Shown here: one piece after another, positions 21,888 through 31,079 of the stretch
How positions within the stretch are numbered: the stretch's first letter is position 1
Layout: each line of letters opens with the position of its first letter
Assembly: GCF_013044135.1 (NCBI RefSeq)
Contig: NZ_JABEPP010000001.1
Coordinates: forward strand, 620,001 to 684,000
DNA: 64,000 bases
Origin: Enterovirga aerilata
GTDB lineage: Bacteria > Pseudomonadota > Alphaproteobacteria > Rhizobiales > Beijerinckiaceae
Reading direction: 5' to 3'
Made by a program: the position numbers and the translations under genes
Notes under the pieces: generated by a model
Told to the model about the DNA's origin: nothing
The model's input: only the letters and a program-made list of their open reading frames with translations
The model's database searches: none

Positions 21888-22633
21888 CGGCCGCGCTCGA
21901 GACGATCGGCCTGAAGAAGCGCTTCGGCGGCCTCACGGCGACCGACGATGTTACCTTCCGGCTTGAGAAAGGCGCGCGGCACGCGCTCATCGGCCCCAAC
22001 GGCGCCGGCAAGACGACCTTCATCAACCTCCTCACCGGCGTCCTCGCCCCGAGCGGCGGCACCGTCCTGCTCGAAGGCGCCGACATCACGCGCCTCCCGC
22101 CCGATGCACGCGTCCGACGCGGCCTTGCCCGCACCTTCCAGATCAACCAGCTTTTTCCCGCGCTCACGCCGCTGGAGACGATCGGGCTCGCGGTCTCCGA
22201 GCGGCTTGGCGGCGGTTGGCACTGGTGGCGCAGCCTCGGCACGCGCCGGCCGATCATGGCGGAGATCGAGGCGGTGGCCGAGCGCTTCGGCCTGACCGAT
22301 ATCCTGGGCGAGCGCACGGCGACGCTGCCCTATGGCAAGCAGCGCCTCCTGGAGATCGCGGTCGCGTTCGCGTCGAAGCCGCGGGTTCTGCTCCTCGACG
22401 AGCCGGCGGCAGGCGTGCCGGAAGCGGAGCGGGCGGACCTGCTGGCCGCGGTCGCGGCGCTGCCGCGCGAGGTTTCCGTGCTCCTCATCGAGCACGACAT
22501 GGACCTTGTCTTCTCCTTCGCCGAACGGATCTCGGTCCTCGTGAACGGCGCGCTCTTCACGGAGGGCACGGTCGAGGAGGTCTCGACGGATCCGCGGGTG
22601 CGCGCCGTCTATCTCGGGGAGGCGGAGCATTGA
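21884..22633 (+). CDS. ABC transporter ATP-binding protein, LivG type
   Basis: A 249-residue ATPase. Walker A is GPNGAGKTT, the Q-loop region reads ARTFQINQLFP, and Walker B is VLLLDEPAAG. The signature helix is unusually PYGKQRLLEIA rather than the canonical LSGGQ form, a variant common in LivG. Downstream D-loop and switch His (LIEHDMD) are present. It is coupled to both neighbours by 4-bp overlaps. Confidence 0.93.
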   Translation: MTAALETIGLKKRFGGLTATDDVTFRLEKGARHALIGPNGAGKTTFINLLTGVLAPSGGTVLLEGADITRLPPDARVRRGLARTFQINQLFPALTPLETIGLAVSERLGGGWHWWRSLGTRRPIMAEIEAVAERFGLTDILGERTATLPYGKQRLLEIAVAFASKPRVLLLDEPAAGVPEAERADLLAAVAALPREVSVLLIEHDMDLVFSFAERISVLVNGALFTEGTVEEVSTDPRVRAVYLGEAEH

Positions 22634-23346
22634 GCGGCCTTCTTACGGTCTCGGGGCTGCGCGCCGGCTATGGCGAGGCGGTCGTCATCGACGGCATCGA
22701 CCTTGCCCTGGGGGAGGGGCGCTCGCTCGCGGTCCTCGGCCGCAACGGCGTCGGCAAGACGACCCTCCTCAACACGATCGTCGGCGTCACGCGTCACCGC
22801 GGCGGTACGATTGCGCTCGGCGGCCGCGACATCACGCGGCTGCGGCCGGAACAGCGCGCGCAGGCCGGCATCGGCTGGGTGCCGCAGGAGCGCAACATCT
22901 TCCGCTCGCTGACGGTGGAGGAGAACATGACCGCCATCGCCCGCCCGGGCCCCTGGACGGTGGAGCGGGTCTACGGCCTCTTCCCCAGGCTCAAGGAGCG
23001 GCGCTCGAACATGGGCAACCAGCTCTCGGGCGGCGAGCAGCAGATGCTCGCGGTCGGCCGCGCGCTCGTGTTGAACCCGAGGCTCATGCTGCTCGACGAG
23101 CCGACGGAGGGTCTCGCCCCCATCATCATCGAGGAGCTGCTGGCCGCGCTCCAGCGCATCCTCCGCGAGGAAGGCATGTCGGCGATCGTAGTCGAGCAGC
23201 ACGCCCAGAAGATCCTGGGCGTGACCGACGAAGCCGTGATCCTGGAGCGCGGCGTGGTCGTGCACCGGGCCGCGAGCGCAGCTTTGCGGCAGGACGCGGC
23301 GGCGCTCGAGCGCTATCTCGGGGTGGCCGGCAAGAAGGTCACCTGA
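22630..23346 (+). CDS. ABC transporter ATP-binding protein, LivF type
   Basis: A 238-residue ATPase that starts with TTG inside the preceding stop (TTGA); the frame is open upstream but SGLLTVSGLRAGYGE is the normal N-terminus. Walker A GRNGVGKTT, signature LSGGEQQMLAVGRAL and Walker B LMLLDEPTEG are intact. It completes the LivHMGF set and ends the aromatic module. Confidence 0.92.
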   Translation: MSGLLTVSGLRAGYGEAVVIDGIDLALGEGRSLAVLGRNGVGKTTLLNTIVGVTRHRGGTIALGGRDITRLRPEQRAQAGIGWVPQERNIFRSLTVEENMTAIARPGPWTVERVYGLFPRLKERRSNMGNQLSGGEQQMLAVGRALVLNPRLMLLDEPTEGLAPIIIEELLAALQRILREEGMSAIVVEQHAQKILGVTDEAVILERGVVVHRAASAALRQDAAALERYLGVAGKKVT

Positions 23347-23442
23347 CACCGCGACGCATACCGGAAACGTATGTCACCACAGACGCACGGGACTGGAACA
23401 GCCGGGCTTTATATGCTTTCATTCCTGGAAAGGGAGGAAAGC

Positions 23443-23703
23443 ATGAGAGAATTGCCCCAAGATGCAGGCGCGGCGGTGAAATTGCTCGCCGACGAGGTGA
23501 AGCGCCTCAACGGCAAGGTCGCCGCGCTCGAGGCTTACGTCGCCTCGCTGCATGGCACGGTCACCCGGGATCCCGAGGCATTGCGGCGGTTCGCCGACTA
23601 CTGCTGCAAGGAACGGCCGGCCGTCGGCTCAGCGGAATACGATTGGGCCTGCGCGACCCTCGATACGCTGATGCATAACCGCTGGTGCGATCCGCGGCCC
23701 TGA
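23443..23703 (+). CDS. Small hypothetical protein
   Basis: An 86-residue protein I do not recognise. Residues 10-40 (AVKLLADEVKRLNGKVAALEAYVASL) read like a short coiled coil, followed by a region with three cysteines. ATG 23443 has a strong SD (GGGAGG) at 5 bp. An earlier in-frame ATG at 23371 lacks one. It lies alone between livF and a convergent oxidoreductase gene. Confidence 0.7.
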   Translation: MRELPQDAGAAVKLLADEVKRLNGKVAALEAYVASLHGTVTRDPEALRRFADYCCKERPAVGSAEYDWACATLDTLMHNRWCDPRP

Positions 23704-23821
23704 TTGGGCGCGCTGGCACGCTTGCAAGAAGCTGCGCGGAGCGCGCATGCCGGGAGGTGCCGGAATCGGGCGGAAGCAGGACGGAAGGCCTCAGTGATGT
23801 CGAGGCGGGATTTGCGCGGGG

Positions 23822-24826
23822 TCAGGCCCCGCCGACCGTCACCACCAGCTTTCCCGTCGCGCCGCGGCTCGCGAGCTTTCGGATCGCCTCTGCCCCGCGC
23901 TCCAGCGGGTAGCGCTCCGACACGTAGGGCCGGATCTTGCCGGCGGCGTAGAGGTCCAGGAGTTCGCGGTTGTTCTGAGCGTTTCCGGCCGGGTCGCGCC
24001 GGGTGAACTCGCCCCAGAACACGCCCACCACCTGGCACGACTTCAGCAGCGTCAGGTTCAGCGGCAGGCGCGGGATGCCGGCCGGAAAGCCGACCACCAG
24101 ATAGCGCCCTTCCCAGGCGATCGCCCGGAGCGCCGGTTCCGCATAGTCGCCGCCCACCGGATCGTAGATCACGTCGGCGCCGCCCTCGCCGCAGGCGGCC
24201 TTGAAAGCATCGGCCAGGGCCTTCGACTCCTCCCTGGATGAGGGAGCCGGCCCATAGACGAAGCCCGAATCCGCCCCGTGCTTCCTGGCGAGCGCCAGCT
24301 TCTCCTCGGACGACACCGCCGCGACCACGCGCGCGCCCATCGCCTTGCCGAGCTCGACGGCCGCGAGTCCGACCCCGCCCGCGGCGCCGAGCACCAGCAG
24401 CGTCTCGCCGGGCTTCAGCCCAGCCCGGTTCTTCAGAGCGTGGTACGAGGTCCCGTATGTCAGGATGAAGGCGGAAGCTTCGTCGAACGGCATGGTGTCC
24501 GGGATCGCGAGGCATTTCGCGGCTGGGACGACCGCCTTCTCGGCCATGCCGCCGGCGAGCAGCGAGCCGATCACCCGGTCGCCGGGCTTGAGACCGGTCA
24601 CGCCCTCGCCGACCCGCTCGACCACGCCGGAGATTTCGGCGCCCGGCGCGAACGGGCGGGGCGGCCGGAACTGATATTTGTCCTGGATGATGAGGACGTC
24701 GGGGAAGTTCGCCCCGCAGGCCTTCACGGCGACGAGCACCTCGCCCGGGCCGGGCTCCGGCTCCGGCATGTCCCTGAGCACGAGGGTTTCGGGCCCGCCC
24801 GGAGCCTCGCTGACCAGCGCCTTCAT
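23822..24826 (-). CDS. NADPH:quinone oxidoreductase family protein
   Basis: A 334-residue medium-chain dehydrogenase/reductase without the structural zinc cysteines, as in zeta-crystallin-type quinone reductases. The N-terminal GroES-like fold is followed by the cofactor loop GAAGGVGLAAVELGKAMG. Such enzymes reduce quinones or enoyl compounds with NADPH. The physiological substrate is not evident from its neighbours. Confidence 0.9.
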   Translation of the reverse strand: MKALVSEAPGGPETLVLRDMPEPEPGPGEVLVAVKACGANFPDVLIIQDKYQFRPPRPFAPGAEISGVVERVGEGVTGLKPGDRVIGSLLAGGMAEKAVVPAAKCLAIPDTMPFDEASAFILTYGTSYHALKNRAGLKPGETLLVLGAAGGVGLAAVELGKAMGARVVAAVSSEEKLALARKHGADSGFVYGPAPSSREESKALADAFKAACGEGGADVIYDPVGGDYAEPALRAIAWEGRYLVVGFPAGIPRLPLNLTLLKSCQVVGVFWGEFTRRDPAGNAQNNRELLDLYAAGKIRPYVSERYPLERGAEAIRKLASRGATGKLVVTVGGA

Positions 24827-24856
24827 GCCGTTCCGTCCACCTCTTCCAGCGTGAAA

Positions 24857-25072
24857 CTACTTTCCGTAGCCCGGCGCGCCGATCGTCGGAAGGGTCGGGG
24901 CGGTCGCGCCGCCATAGACGTCCATGCGGCGGTTGGTGCCGTAGGTGTCCCGCCCGAGCGCCCCGCTCATGCTGGAGCTGAGGTCGCCCATGGCGTCGTC
25001 GCCGGAGCTGGACTGGCAGCCGGCGAGGAGAGAGCCCGCCACGAGCAGGCCGATGAGGGTGATGATGCGCAT
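24857..25072 (-). CDS. Small lipoprotein
   Basis: A 71-residue protein with a lipoprotein signal: basic start MRIITLIG, hydrophobic core and lipobox LLAGC (Cys about residue 19). The mature part is short, Ser- and Gly-rich and unrecognised. The chosen ATG 25072 gives an exact signal peptide, whereas the longer reading frame does not. Confidence 0.7.
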   Translation of the reverse strand: MRIITLIGLLVAGSLLAGCQSSSGDDAMGDLSSSMSGALGRDTYGTNRRMDVYGGATAPTLPTIGAPGYGK

Positions 25073-25240
25073 GGGAGCCTTCGCGAGATGGCGATTCGAC
25101 CGCTCCTCATAAGCCGCGCCGGCCTCCGAAGGAAACGGTCCGCGTCGCGCGGCAAGGCCAGCCGACAACTTCAAGCAAAGGTGCAAGACGATCGCGGCGG
25201 TTGCTGGAGGCGAGAGACGAAAACAAAGCAAGGCGGTCGA

Positions 25241-25255
25241 TTAACCAAGCTTTAA
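25241..25255. promoter_or_regulatory. CtrA-type binding site
   Basis: TTAA-N7-TTAA (TTAA 25241-25244 and 25252-25255) is a perfect match to the CtrA half-site consensus of alphaproteobacteria. It sits 58 bp before the 83-residue gene at 25314 and in the divergent spacer with the small lipoprotein, so either could be controlled by the cell-cycle regulator. Confidence 0.5.
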
Positions 25256-25313
25256 TCATGATCTTCAAACTCGGTACAAAGCGGTTATCGTAGGCTCGAT
25301 CTGGACCGAAGAC

Positions 25314-25565
25314 ATGGCGTCGGACACACCCGAGATACGAACCGAGCTCAACGCGGCCTGGCGGGCGGTGTCGGACCGGCTGATCAGCTGCGGCTACGCA
25401 CGCTCGGCGGTGGTCGAGACGATGATGGGCGTCGCGCTCGCCGATCTGGACGAGCTATACGGTCTACAGGAGGCGACGCATTTCATCCTCAAGACGCGCA
25501 GCGCTCGGCGCAAGGCGGCAGAGAGCGAGATGCGGATGGAGGCGAGGCGCGCGGCCTTCGGCTGA
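25314..25565 (+). CDS. Small conserved-looking hypothetical protein
   Basis: An 83-residue, mostly helical protein of unknown function (SDRLISCGYARSAVVETMMG in the middle, a basic C-terminus). It has a plausible CtrA box upstream and overlaps no other gene. It is convergent with the TPR protein gene, 13 bp apart. Confidence 0.65.
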   Translation: MASDTPEIRTELNAAWRAVSDRLISCGYARSAVVETMMGVALADLDELYGLQEATHFILKTRSARRKAAESEMRMEARRAAFG

Positions 25566-25578
25566 TCGCCGCCGGACC

Positions 25579-26217
25579 CTATAGGTCGCGCCCTTCCACT
25601 TCGGGCGAGATGCGGTCGACGACCTTCTTCGCATCCTCCAGGAACGGGTGCAGCGCGAGCGCCTTGCGATAGGCCTCGAGCGCCCGGCGCTTGTCGCCGC
25701 CCGCCATGTAGACATGGCCGAGCGCCGCCCAGGCCGCGAAATGGCGCGGCTCGGCGCTGAGCGCCTTGTGCAGGTCGGCCATCGCGTCGGCAGGGTCCTC
25801 CAGCATGTAGAAGGCCGCGGCGCGGCGATGCCACGCCTCCGCCCAGCCGGGCCTGAGCTGGGTCACGCGGTCCAGGAGCTCGATGGCGAGCGGCGCGTCC
25901 TTCGCCTCCAGGGCCTGGACGGCGCGGGACATCAGCAGGTCCGCCGTATCGCTGCCCGACCGGGCGAGCCGGCGCTCGATCAGGTTCTCGATCCCCTTCG
26001 CCTCCGTCTCGTCGGCAGCCGCGGCGAGCCGGGCGAAAAGGTCGTCGAGCGTGGACGGCCGGCGCGTCTCGGCCTTCTGCGGCCCGGGCGTGCGCTCGGC
26101 AGGCTTCGGCTCGATCGCCAGACTCGGGGGCGTGGCCGGCCGCGGCGCCTGCCCGAGCGCCGCCGTCGTCCCGAAGGGGGCGGCGAGCGCGAGCGCCAAG
26201 AAGAGAAGCCGTCGCAT
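25579..26217 (-). CDS. Periplasmic tetratricopeptide repeat protein
   Basis: A 212-residue protein with a signal peptide (MRRLLFLALALAAPFG, cleavage after about residue 22), a Pro-rich linker and three to four TPR units in the second half, such as EAWHRRAAAFYMLEDPADA and AWAALGHVYMAGGDKRRAL. TPR proteins are scaffolds; the partner is unknown. The frame is open far upstream, but ATG 26217 yields the signal peptide. It is divergent from rmuC. Confidence 0.87.
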   Translation of the reverse strand: MRRLLFLALALAAPFGTTAALGQAPRPATPPSLAIEPKPAERTPGPQKAETRRPSTLDDLFARLAAAADETEAKGIENLIERRLARSGSDTADLLMSRAVQALEAKDAPLAIELLDRVTQLRPGWAEAWHRRAAAFYMLEDPADAMADLHKALSAEPRHFAAWAALGHVYMAGGDKRRALEAYRKALALHPFLEDAKKVVDRISPEVEGRDL

Positions 26218-26355
26218 GGAGGGATGATGGGCGTCCTGCAGGGCGCGGTCAATGCGGCGGGCTGCCCGTGCTGGCTGTGCATGACCGTATCGCCGCTCTC
26301 GTCTCCGGGGCCGAGACGTTCTAGCTTTGTTCGGAAACTGACTCGCACGGACCCG

Positions 26356-27891
26356 ATGCCGTTTGATCCCGTCTGGCTCGCTATCCTCCTCGGCTGCATC
26401 ACGTCGATCCTGTCCGGGGTCGCCGCCTTCCGGCCGCGAGTCGCGGGCGACCCGTTGCTCCGGAACGCGCTGGACGAGCTGAGCAGGGATCTGGGCCAGC
26501 TCCGCACCGCGCTCGCGGAGGACCTGAAGCGGGGACGGGACGAGACCGGCAGCCAGGCCCGTGACCTCCGCCAGGAGGTGCAGACGATCGTGGCGCGCCT
26601 CGGCGAGACGCTCGGGGCCAATATCGGGCTCCTCGGCACGGCTCAGGCGGAGAAGCTCGACAGCGTGGTCGTGAACGTGAAATCGCTTGCGGAGGCGAAC
26701 GAGCGCCGGCTCGGCGAGATGCGGCGCGACGCCGACGAAGGCGGCAAGGCGCTGCGCGAGGAGGTGGTGCGGCAGCTCAAGGCCCTCGCCGAGTTCCTCG
26801 ACGGCAACCTGGAGAAGGGCGCGGCGAGCCAGAAGGAGCGGCTCGACGGCGTCGCGACGGAGATCCGCCGGCTCATCCAGACCAATGCCGAAGCCAACGA
26901 GAACCTCCGTCAGACTGTCGAAGGCAAGCTCGAGACGCTGCGCAACGACAATGCCCAGAAGCTGGAGGAGATGAGGCGGACGGTTGACGAGAAGCTGCAG
27001 GGCACGCTGGAGGAGCGGCTCGGCGAGAAGTTCAAGATCGTCAGCCATCAGCTCGAGCAGGTCTTCAAGAGCGTGGGCGAGATGCAGTCGCTCGCCTCGG
27101 GCGTCGGCGACCTGAAGCGCGTCCTCACCAACGTGAAGACGCGGGGAACCTGGGCGGAGGTGTCGCTCGGCCATCTGCTGGAGCAGGTGATGGCGCCCGA
27201 GCAGTTCGTCCGCAACGTGGAGGTGAAGCCGGGCTCGGGCGAGCGGGTCGAGTTTGCGATCCGGCTGCCGGGACAGGGCGAGGGCGACGCGGGGGTCCTG
27301 CTGCCGATCGACGCGAAGTTCCCGAGCGAGGATTACGAGCGCCTGCTGGACGCCTCCGAACGCGCCGACGGCGCCGCGGTCGAGGCCGCGCTCAAGGGGC
27401 TGGAAGCCCGGATCCGGCAGGAGGGGCAGACCATCTGCACCAAATACATCTGGCCCCCGGACACGACGGATTTCGCCATCCTCTACCTGCCGACGGAGGG
27501 CCTCTATGCCGAGGTCATCCGCCGGCCGGGTCTCGTCGACCATCTCCAGGCGCAGTGCCGGATCGTGGTCGCCGGCCCGACGGTGCTGCTCGCCATCCTC
27601 AACAGCCTGCGCATGGGCTTCCGGACGCTCGCGATCCAGAAGCGGTCGAGCGAGGTGTGGCAGACGCTCGCGGCCGTGAAGACCGAGTTCGGGAAATACG
27701 GCGAGGTCCTGGATGCCGTCCGGAAGAAGCTGAACGAGGCGACGAACCAGATCGACAAGGTGGCCGTACGCAAGCGCGCCATCGACCGGAAGCTGCGCGA
27801 GGTGGAGAGCCTGCCCGAGGGAGAGGCGGGTGCGGTGCTCTCGCTGGAGAAGCTGATCCAGGAAGGCGACCTCCTGGACGCCGCGGAGTAG
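26356..27891 (+). CDS. rmuC: DNA recombination protein RmuC
   Basis: A 511-residue protein with an N-terminal membrane segment (VWLAILLGCITSILSG), a long central coiled coil (about 40-240) and the RmuC nuclease-like domain at the C-terminus, including GTWAEVSLGHLLEQ and LLPIDAKFPSEDY. RmuC limits inversions at short repeats. ATG 26356 is chosen because the membrane helix follows at once. It converges on hrcA, 30 bp apart. Confidence 0.93.
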   Translation: MPFDPVWLAILLGCITSILSGVAAFRPRVAGDPLLRNALDELSRDLGQLRTALAEDLKRGRDETGSQARDLRQEVQTIVARLGETLGANIGLLGTAQAEKLDSVVVNVKSLAEANERRLGEMRRDADEGGKALREEVVRQLKALAEFLDGNLEKGAASQKERLDGVATEIRRLIQTNAEANENLRQTVEGKLETLRNDNAQKLEEMRRTVDEKLQGTLEERLGEKFKIVSHQLEQVFKSVGEMQSLASGVGDLKRVLTNVKTRGTWAEVSLGHLLEQVMAPEQFVRNVEVKPGSGERVEFAIRLPGQGEGDAGVLLPIDAKFPSEDYERLLDASERADGAAVEAALKGLEARIRQEGQTICTKYIWPPDTTDFAILYLPTEGLYAEVIRRPGLVDHLQAQCRIVVAGPTVLLAILNSLRMGFRTLAIQKRSSEVWQTLAAVKTEFGKYGEVLDAVRKKLNEATNQIDKVAVRKRAIDRKLREVESLPEGEAGAVLSLEKLIQEGDLLDAAE

Positions 27892-27921
27892 CGGTCCGAC
27901 CGCAGGTTGGCCGCCGAGTGA

Positions 27922-29010
27922 CTACCGTCCCCCTTCCAGCAGCCGCGATACGACCCGGGCCGTGAAGTCGACCATCGGCACGATGCGGGCGTAGTTGAGC
28001 CGGGTCGGGCCGATGACGCCGACGGCGCCCACGACGCGCTGCTGACCGTCGCGGAAGGGCGCGGCGATCATGGACGAGCCGGAGAGCGAGAACAGCCGGT
28101 TCTCCGACCCGATGAAGATGCGCACCCCCTCGCCCTCGTCCGCGCGGGTGAGGAGGTCGATCACGTCCGTCTGCGTCTCCAGATCCGCGAAGAGGAGGCG
28201 GATGCGCTCCAGGTCCTCGGCCGCGCGCAGGTCTTCGAGAAGGTTCGCCTGGCCGCGGACGATGAGCTGGCGCCCCTCGGCCGCCCCGACCGTGGTGGCG
28301 AGGCCGGCATCGACGAGCCTTGCGGTGAGCTCGTCGAGCTCGCGCTCCATCTCGGCGCGGCGCTGCTGCAGCTCGGCCCGCAGCTCCGGCAGCGTGCGCC
28401 CGGCGATCCGGGCGTTCAGATAGTTGGACGCCTCCACGAGCGCCGAGACGGGAAGGCCGGGCGGCAGGTCGAGGAGCCGGTTCTCGACGGAACCGTCGTC
28501 GGAGACGAGCACCACCAGCGCCCGGCCCGGATCGAGCCGGACGAACTCGATATGCTTCAGCCGCGCATTCGTCTTCGTGGTCACGACGACGCCCGCCCCG
28601 CGCGAGATGCCGGAGAGCATGGACGAGGCTTCCGCGAGCGCCGTCTCGAAGGTGTGGCGGGACGCGGCCGCGCGCATTTGCGATTCGATGCGGTCGCGCT
28701 CGTCCGCCGCCACGTCGCCGATCTCGAGCAGCGCGTCGACGAAGAAGCGAAGCCCGTACTGGGTCGGCAGGCGGCCGGCGCTCGTATGGGGGGCGAAGAT
28801 GAGCCCGGCCTGCTCCAGGTCGGCCATGACGTTGCGCACCGAGGCCGAGGAGAGGGTCATCGGCAGCATGCGGGCGATGTTCTTCGAGCCGACCGGCTCG
28901 CCCGTGGCGAGGTAGCTCTCGACGATCTGGCGGAAGATCTCGCGCGAGCGCTCGTTCAGCTCCGCGATCGCGCGGGTCGGCGGCGAGGGCGGGACGGTCG
29001 GTGCGTTCAT
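27922..29010 (-). CDS. hrcA: Heat-inducible transcription repressor HrcA
   Basis: A 362-residue repressor of groESL-type operons that binds CIRCE elements. The N-terminal winged helix ([37 protein letters not shown]) is followed by a GAF-like middle domain. It is divergent from rph, the common order in Hyphomicrobiales. No CIRCE element is seen in this window. ATG 29010 is chosen because the longer frame adds an unrelated basic stretch. Confidence 0.95.
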   Translation of the reverse strand: MNAPTVPPSPPTRAIAELNERSREIFRQIVESYLATGEPVGSKNIARMLPMTLSSASVRNVMADLEQAGLIFAPHTSAGRLPTQYGLRFFVDALLEIGDVAADERDRIESQMRAAASRHTFETALAEASSMLSGISRGAGVVVTTKTNARLKHIEFVRLDPGRALVVLVSDDGSVENRLLDLPPGLPVSALVEASNYLNARIAGRTLPELRAELQQRRAEMERELDELTARLVDAGLATTVGAAEGRQLIVRGQANLLEDLRAAEDLERIRLLFADLETQTDVIDLLTRADEGEGVRIFIGSENRLFSLSGSSMIAAPFRDGQQRVVGAVGVIGPTRLNYARIVPMVDFTARVVSRLLEGGR

Positions 29011-29120
29011 GTCAGCCGGACTATGTGCCGTCGCGTTCGGGCCGCCGCAAGGGCACTCAGGTGCGGCTTGCCGCCCGGGAGGCGAGCCCGTAAGGACCCC
29101 CGATCCCACAGGAGACAGGC

Positions 29121-29837
29121 ATGCGGCCTTCAGGGCGCCGACCGGACGAACTCAGGCCCGTGACATTGGAGCGCGGCGTGGCGCGCTATGCGGAGGGCTC
29201 CTGCCTCGTGTCCTTCGGCAACACCAAGGTGCTGTGCACGGCCTCGCTTGAGGAACGCGGCCCGCCTTGGCTGCGCGGGTCGGGACGGGGCTGGGTCACG
29301 GCCGAATACGCCATGCTGCCGCGAGCGACGCACGAGCGGACGCGACGCGAGGTCACCTCCGGCAGGCCGTCCGGCCGCACGCAGGAGATCCAGCGCCTGA
29401 TCGGGCGCTCGTTGCGTGCCGTCGTGAACCTCGCGGCCTTGGGCGAGCGCCAGGTCACCATCGATTGCGACGTGCTCCAGGCGGACGGCGGGACGCGCAC
29501 GGCCTCCATCACGGGGGCCTGGATCGCGCTGCACGAGTGCTTCGCCTGGATGCGGGAGCGCTCCATCATCTCCGTCGATCCGATGAAGGACCATGTCGCG
29601 GCGATCTCCTGCGGCATCCATGCCGGGACGCCGGTGCTCGATCTCGACTATGTCGAGGACTCGGCCGCGGAGACGGATGCCAATTTCGTCATCACGGGCT
29701 CGGGCGGCATCGTCGAGGTTCAGGGCACCGCGGAGGGAAAGCCCTTCACGGACGACGAGCTCCTGGCGCTGCTGCGCCTCGCCAAGGCGGGCGTATCCGA
29801 GCTCGTCGCGAAGCAGAAGGCCGTCCTCGCAGGCTGA
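29121..29837 (+). CDS. rph: Ribonuclease PH
   Basis: A 238-residue phosphorolytic exonuclease that trims tRNA 3' ends. The conserved opening [14 protein letters not shown], the block [16 protein letters not shown] and [20 protein letters not shown] are all intact. An SD (AGGAG) lies 7 bp before ATG 29121. Confidence 0.96.
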   Translation: MRPSGRRPDELRPVTLERGVARYAEGSCLVSFGNTKVLCTASLEERGPPWLRGSGRGWVTAEYAMLPRATHERTRREVTSGRPSGRTQEIQRLIGRSLRAVVNLAALGERQVTIDCDVLQADGGTRTASITGAWIALHECFAWMRERSIISVDPMKDHVAAISCGIHAGTPVLDLDYVEDSAAETDANFVITGSGGIVEVQGTAEGKPFTDDELLALLRLAKAGVSELVAKQKAVLAG

Positions 29838-29885
29838 TCCGCGCCCCCCGCCCGCCTGCCTGCCGGCAAGCCGAGGAGCCCCGCC

Positions 29886-31064
29886 ATGCGCGCCGTCACC
29901 GATCCCGAAACCCGCCTTCCGATCGGCCCCGAGGTGACCGCCACGCCGGCGCGGCGGCCGGCGCCCAATATCCGGCTCGAGGGGCGGACGGTGCTGCTGG
30001 AGCGGCTCGATCCGGACAAGCATGCCGCGGCCCTGTTCCGCGCGGTCGAGGCGGGCGATCCGGCGCAGCTCTATCTCTATCTCTCGCCGCCGCCCCCGAC
30101 CGATTTCGCCGGCTTCCGCAGCCTGATGGCCGCGATGGCGGCGGCCGAGGATCCGTTCGCGCTGGCGGTGGTGGACAGGGAGACGGGCGAGGCCGTCGGC
30201 CACGCCACCTTCATGCGGATCGAGCCGACCCACCGCGTGATCGAGGTCGGCAACATCCTCTACACGCCTGCCCTCCAGCGCAGCGTCGCGGCGACCGAGG
30301 CCATGTACCTCATGGCCCGGCACGCCTTCGAGGAGCTCGGGTACCGGCGCTACGAATGGAAGTGCAACGCGCTCAACGCACCGTCCCGGCGCGCCGCGGC
30401 GCGCTACGGCTTCACCTACGAGGGCACCTTCCGCAGCCACATGATCGTGAAGGGGCGCTCGCGCGACACCGCCTGGTTCTCGATCACGGAGGAGGAGTGG
30501 CCGGCCCGCAGGCGCGCCTTTGAGCGCTGGCTCGATCCGGCCAATTTCGATTCCGGGGAGCAGCGGGTGTCGCTGTCCACGATCAATTCTCCCACCCTCC
30601 GGGCGGGCGACGCCGTCCTGCGGCGGGCCGGGCGGGACGACGTGGAAGCCTTCGACGCGGTGCACCGCGCCGCCTTCGCCCAAAACCGCGAGATCCTGGG
30701 GCGCGAGCCGCTGCCGCTGCTCATCGGGCCCGATGAGGTGCTCTCCCGCTACGAGACCTGGCTCCTGGAGGACGAGCGCGGGCTCGCCGGCACGCTGGCG
30801 CTTGAACCGAGGGCAGATGACCTGGAGATATGGAGCGTCGCGGTCGAGCCCTCGCGCCAGGATACCGGGATCGGCCGGAAGCTCCTGTCCGCGGCCGAAG
30901 CACGGGCGAAGGCGCTCGGGCTCGGGACGCTCCGCCTCTATACGGGCGCGGCGCTCACGAAAAACGTCGACTGGTACGGCCGCAGGGGCTACGCGGTCGA
31001 GCGGACGGAAGAGCTGCCCGACGGGCGGCAGGTCGTCCACATGGTCAAGCACATAGAACCATAG
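29886..31064 (+). CDS. Tandem GNAT acetyltransferase (two fused domains)
   Basis: A 392-residue protein made of two GNAT domains. Residues about 30-220 resemble RimJ/RimL-type N-terminal acetyltransferases (YEWKCNALNAPSRRAAARYGF is the acetyl-CoA-side motif). Residues about 235-390 are a second, unrelated GNAT with the pyrophosphate-binding loop SRQDTGIGRKLL. Substrates are unknown. No frameshift or stop separates the halves. The SDR gene follows after 15 bp. Confidence 0.85.
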   Translation: MRAVTDPETRLPIGPEVTATPARRPAPNIRLEGRTVLLERLDPDKHAAALFRAVEAGDPAQLYLYLSPPPPTDFAGFRSLMAAMAAAEDPFALAVVDRETGEAVGHATFMRIEPTHRVIEVGNILYTPALQRSVAATEAMYLMARHAFEELGYRRYEWKCNALNAPSRRAAARYGFTYEGTFRSHMIVKGRSRDTAWFSITEEEWPARRRAFERWLDPANFDSGEQRVSLSTINSPTLRAGDAVLRRAGRDDVEAFDAVHRAAFAQNREILGREPLPLLIGPDEVLSRYETWLLEDERGLAGTLALEPRADDLEIWSVAVEPSRQDTGIGRKLLSAAEARAKALGLGTLRLYTGAALTKNVDWYGRRGYAVERTEELPDGRQVVHMVKHIEP

Positions 31065-31079
31065 CTCGGGAGACGACGC

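Noticed and set aside
23443-23460. EcfG promoter before the small gene at 23443
   Set aside because: GGAAC occurs upstream at 23395, but the bases 17 bp later read TTT, not GTT, so the -10 fails.
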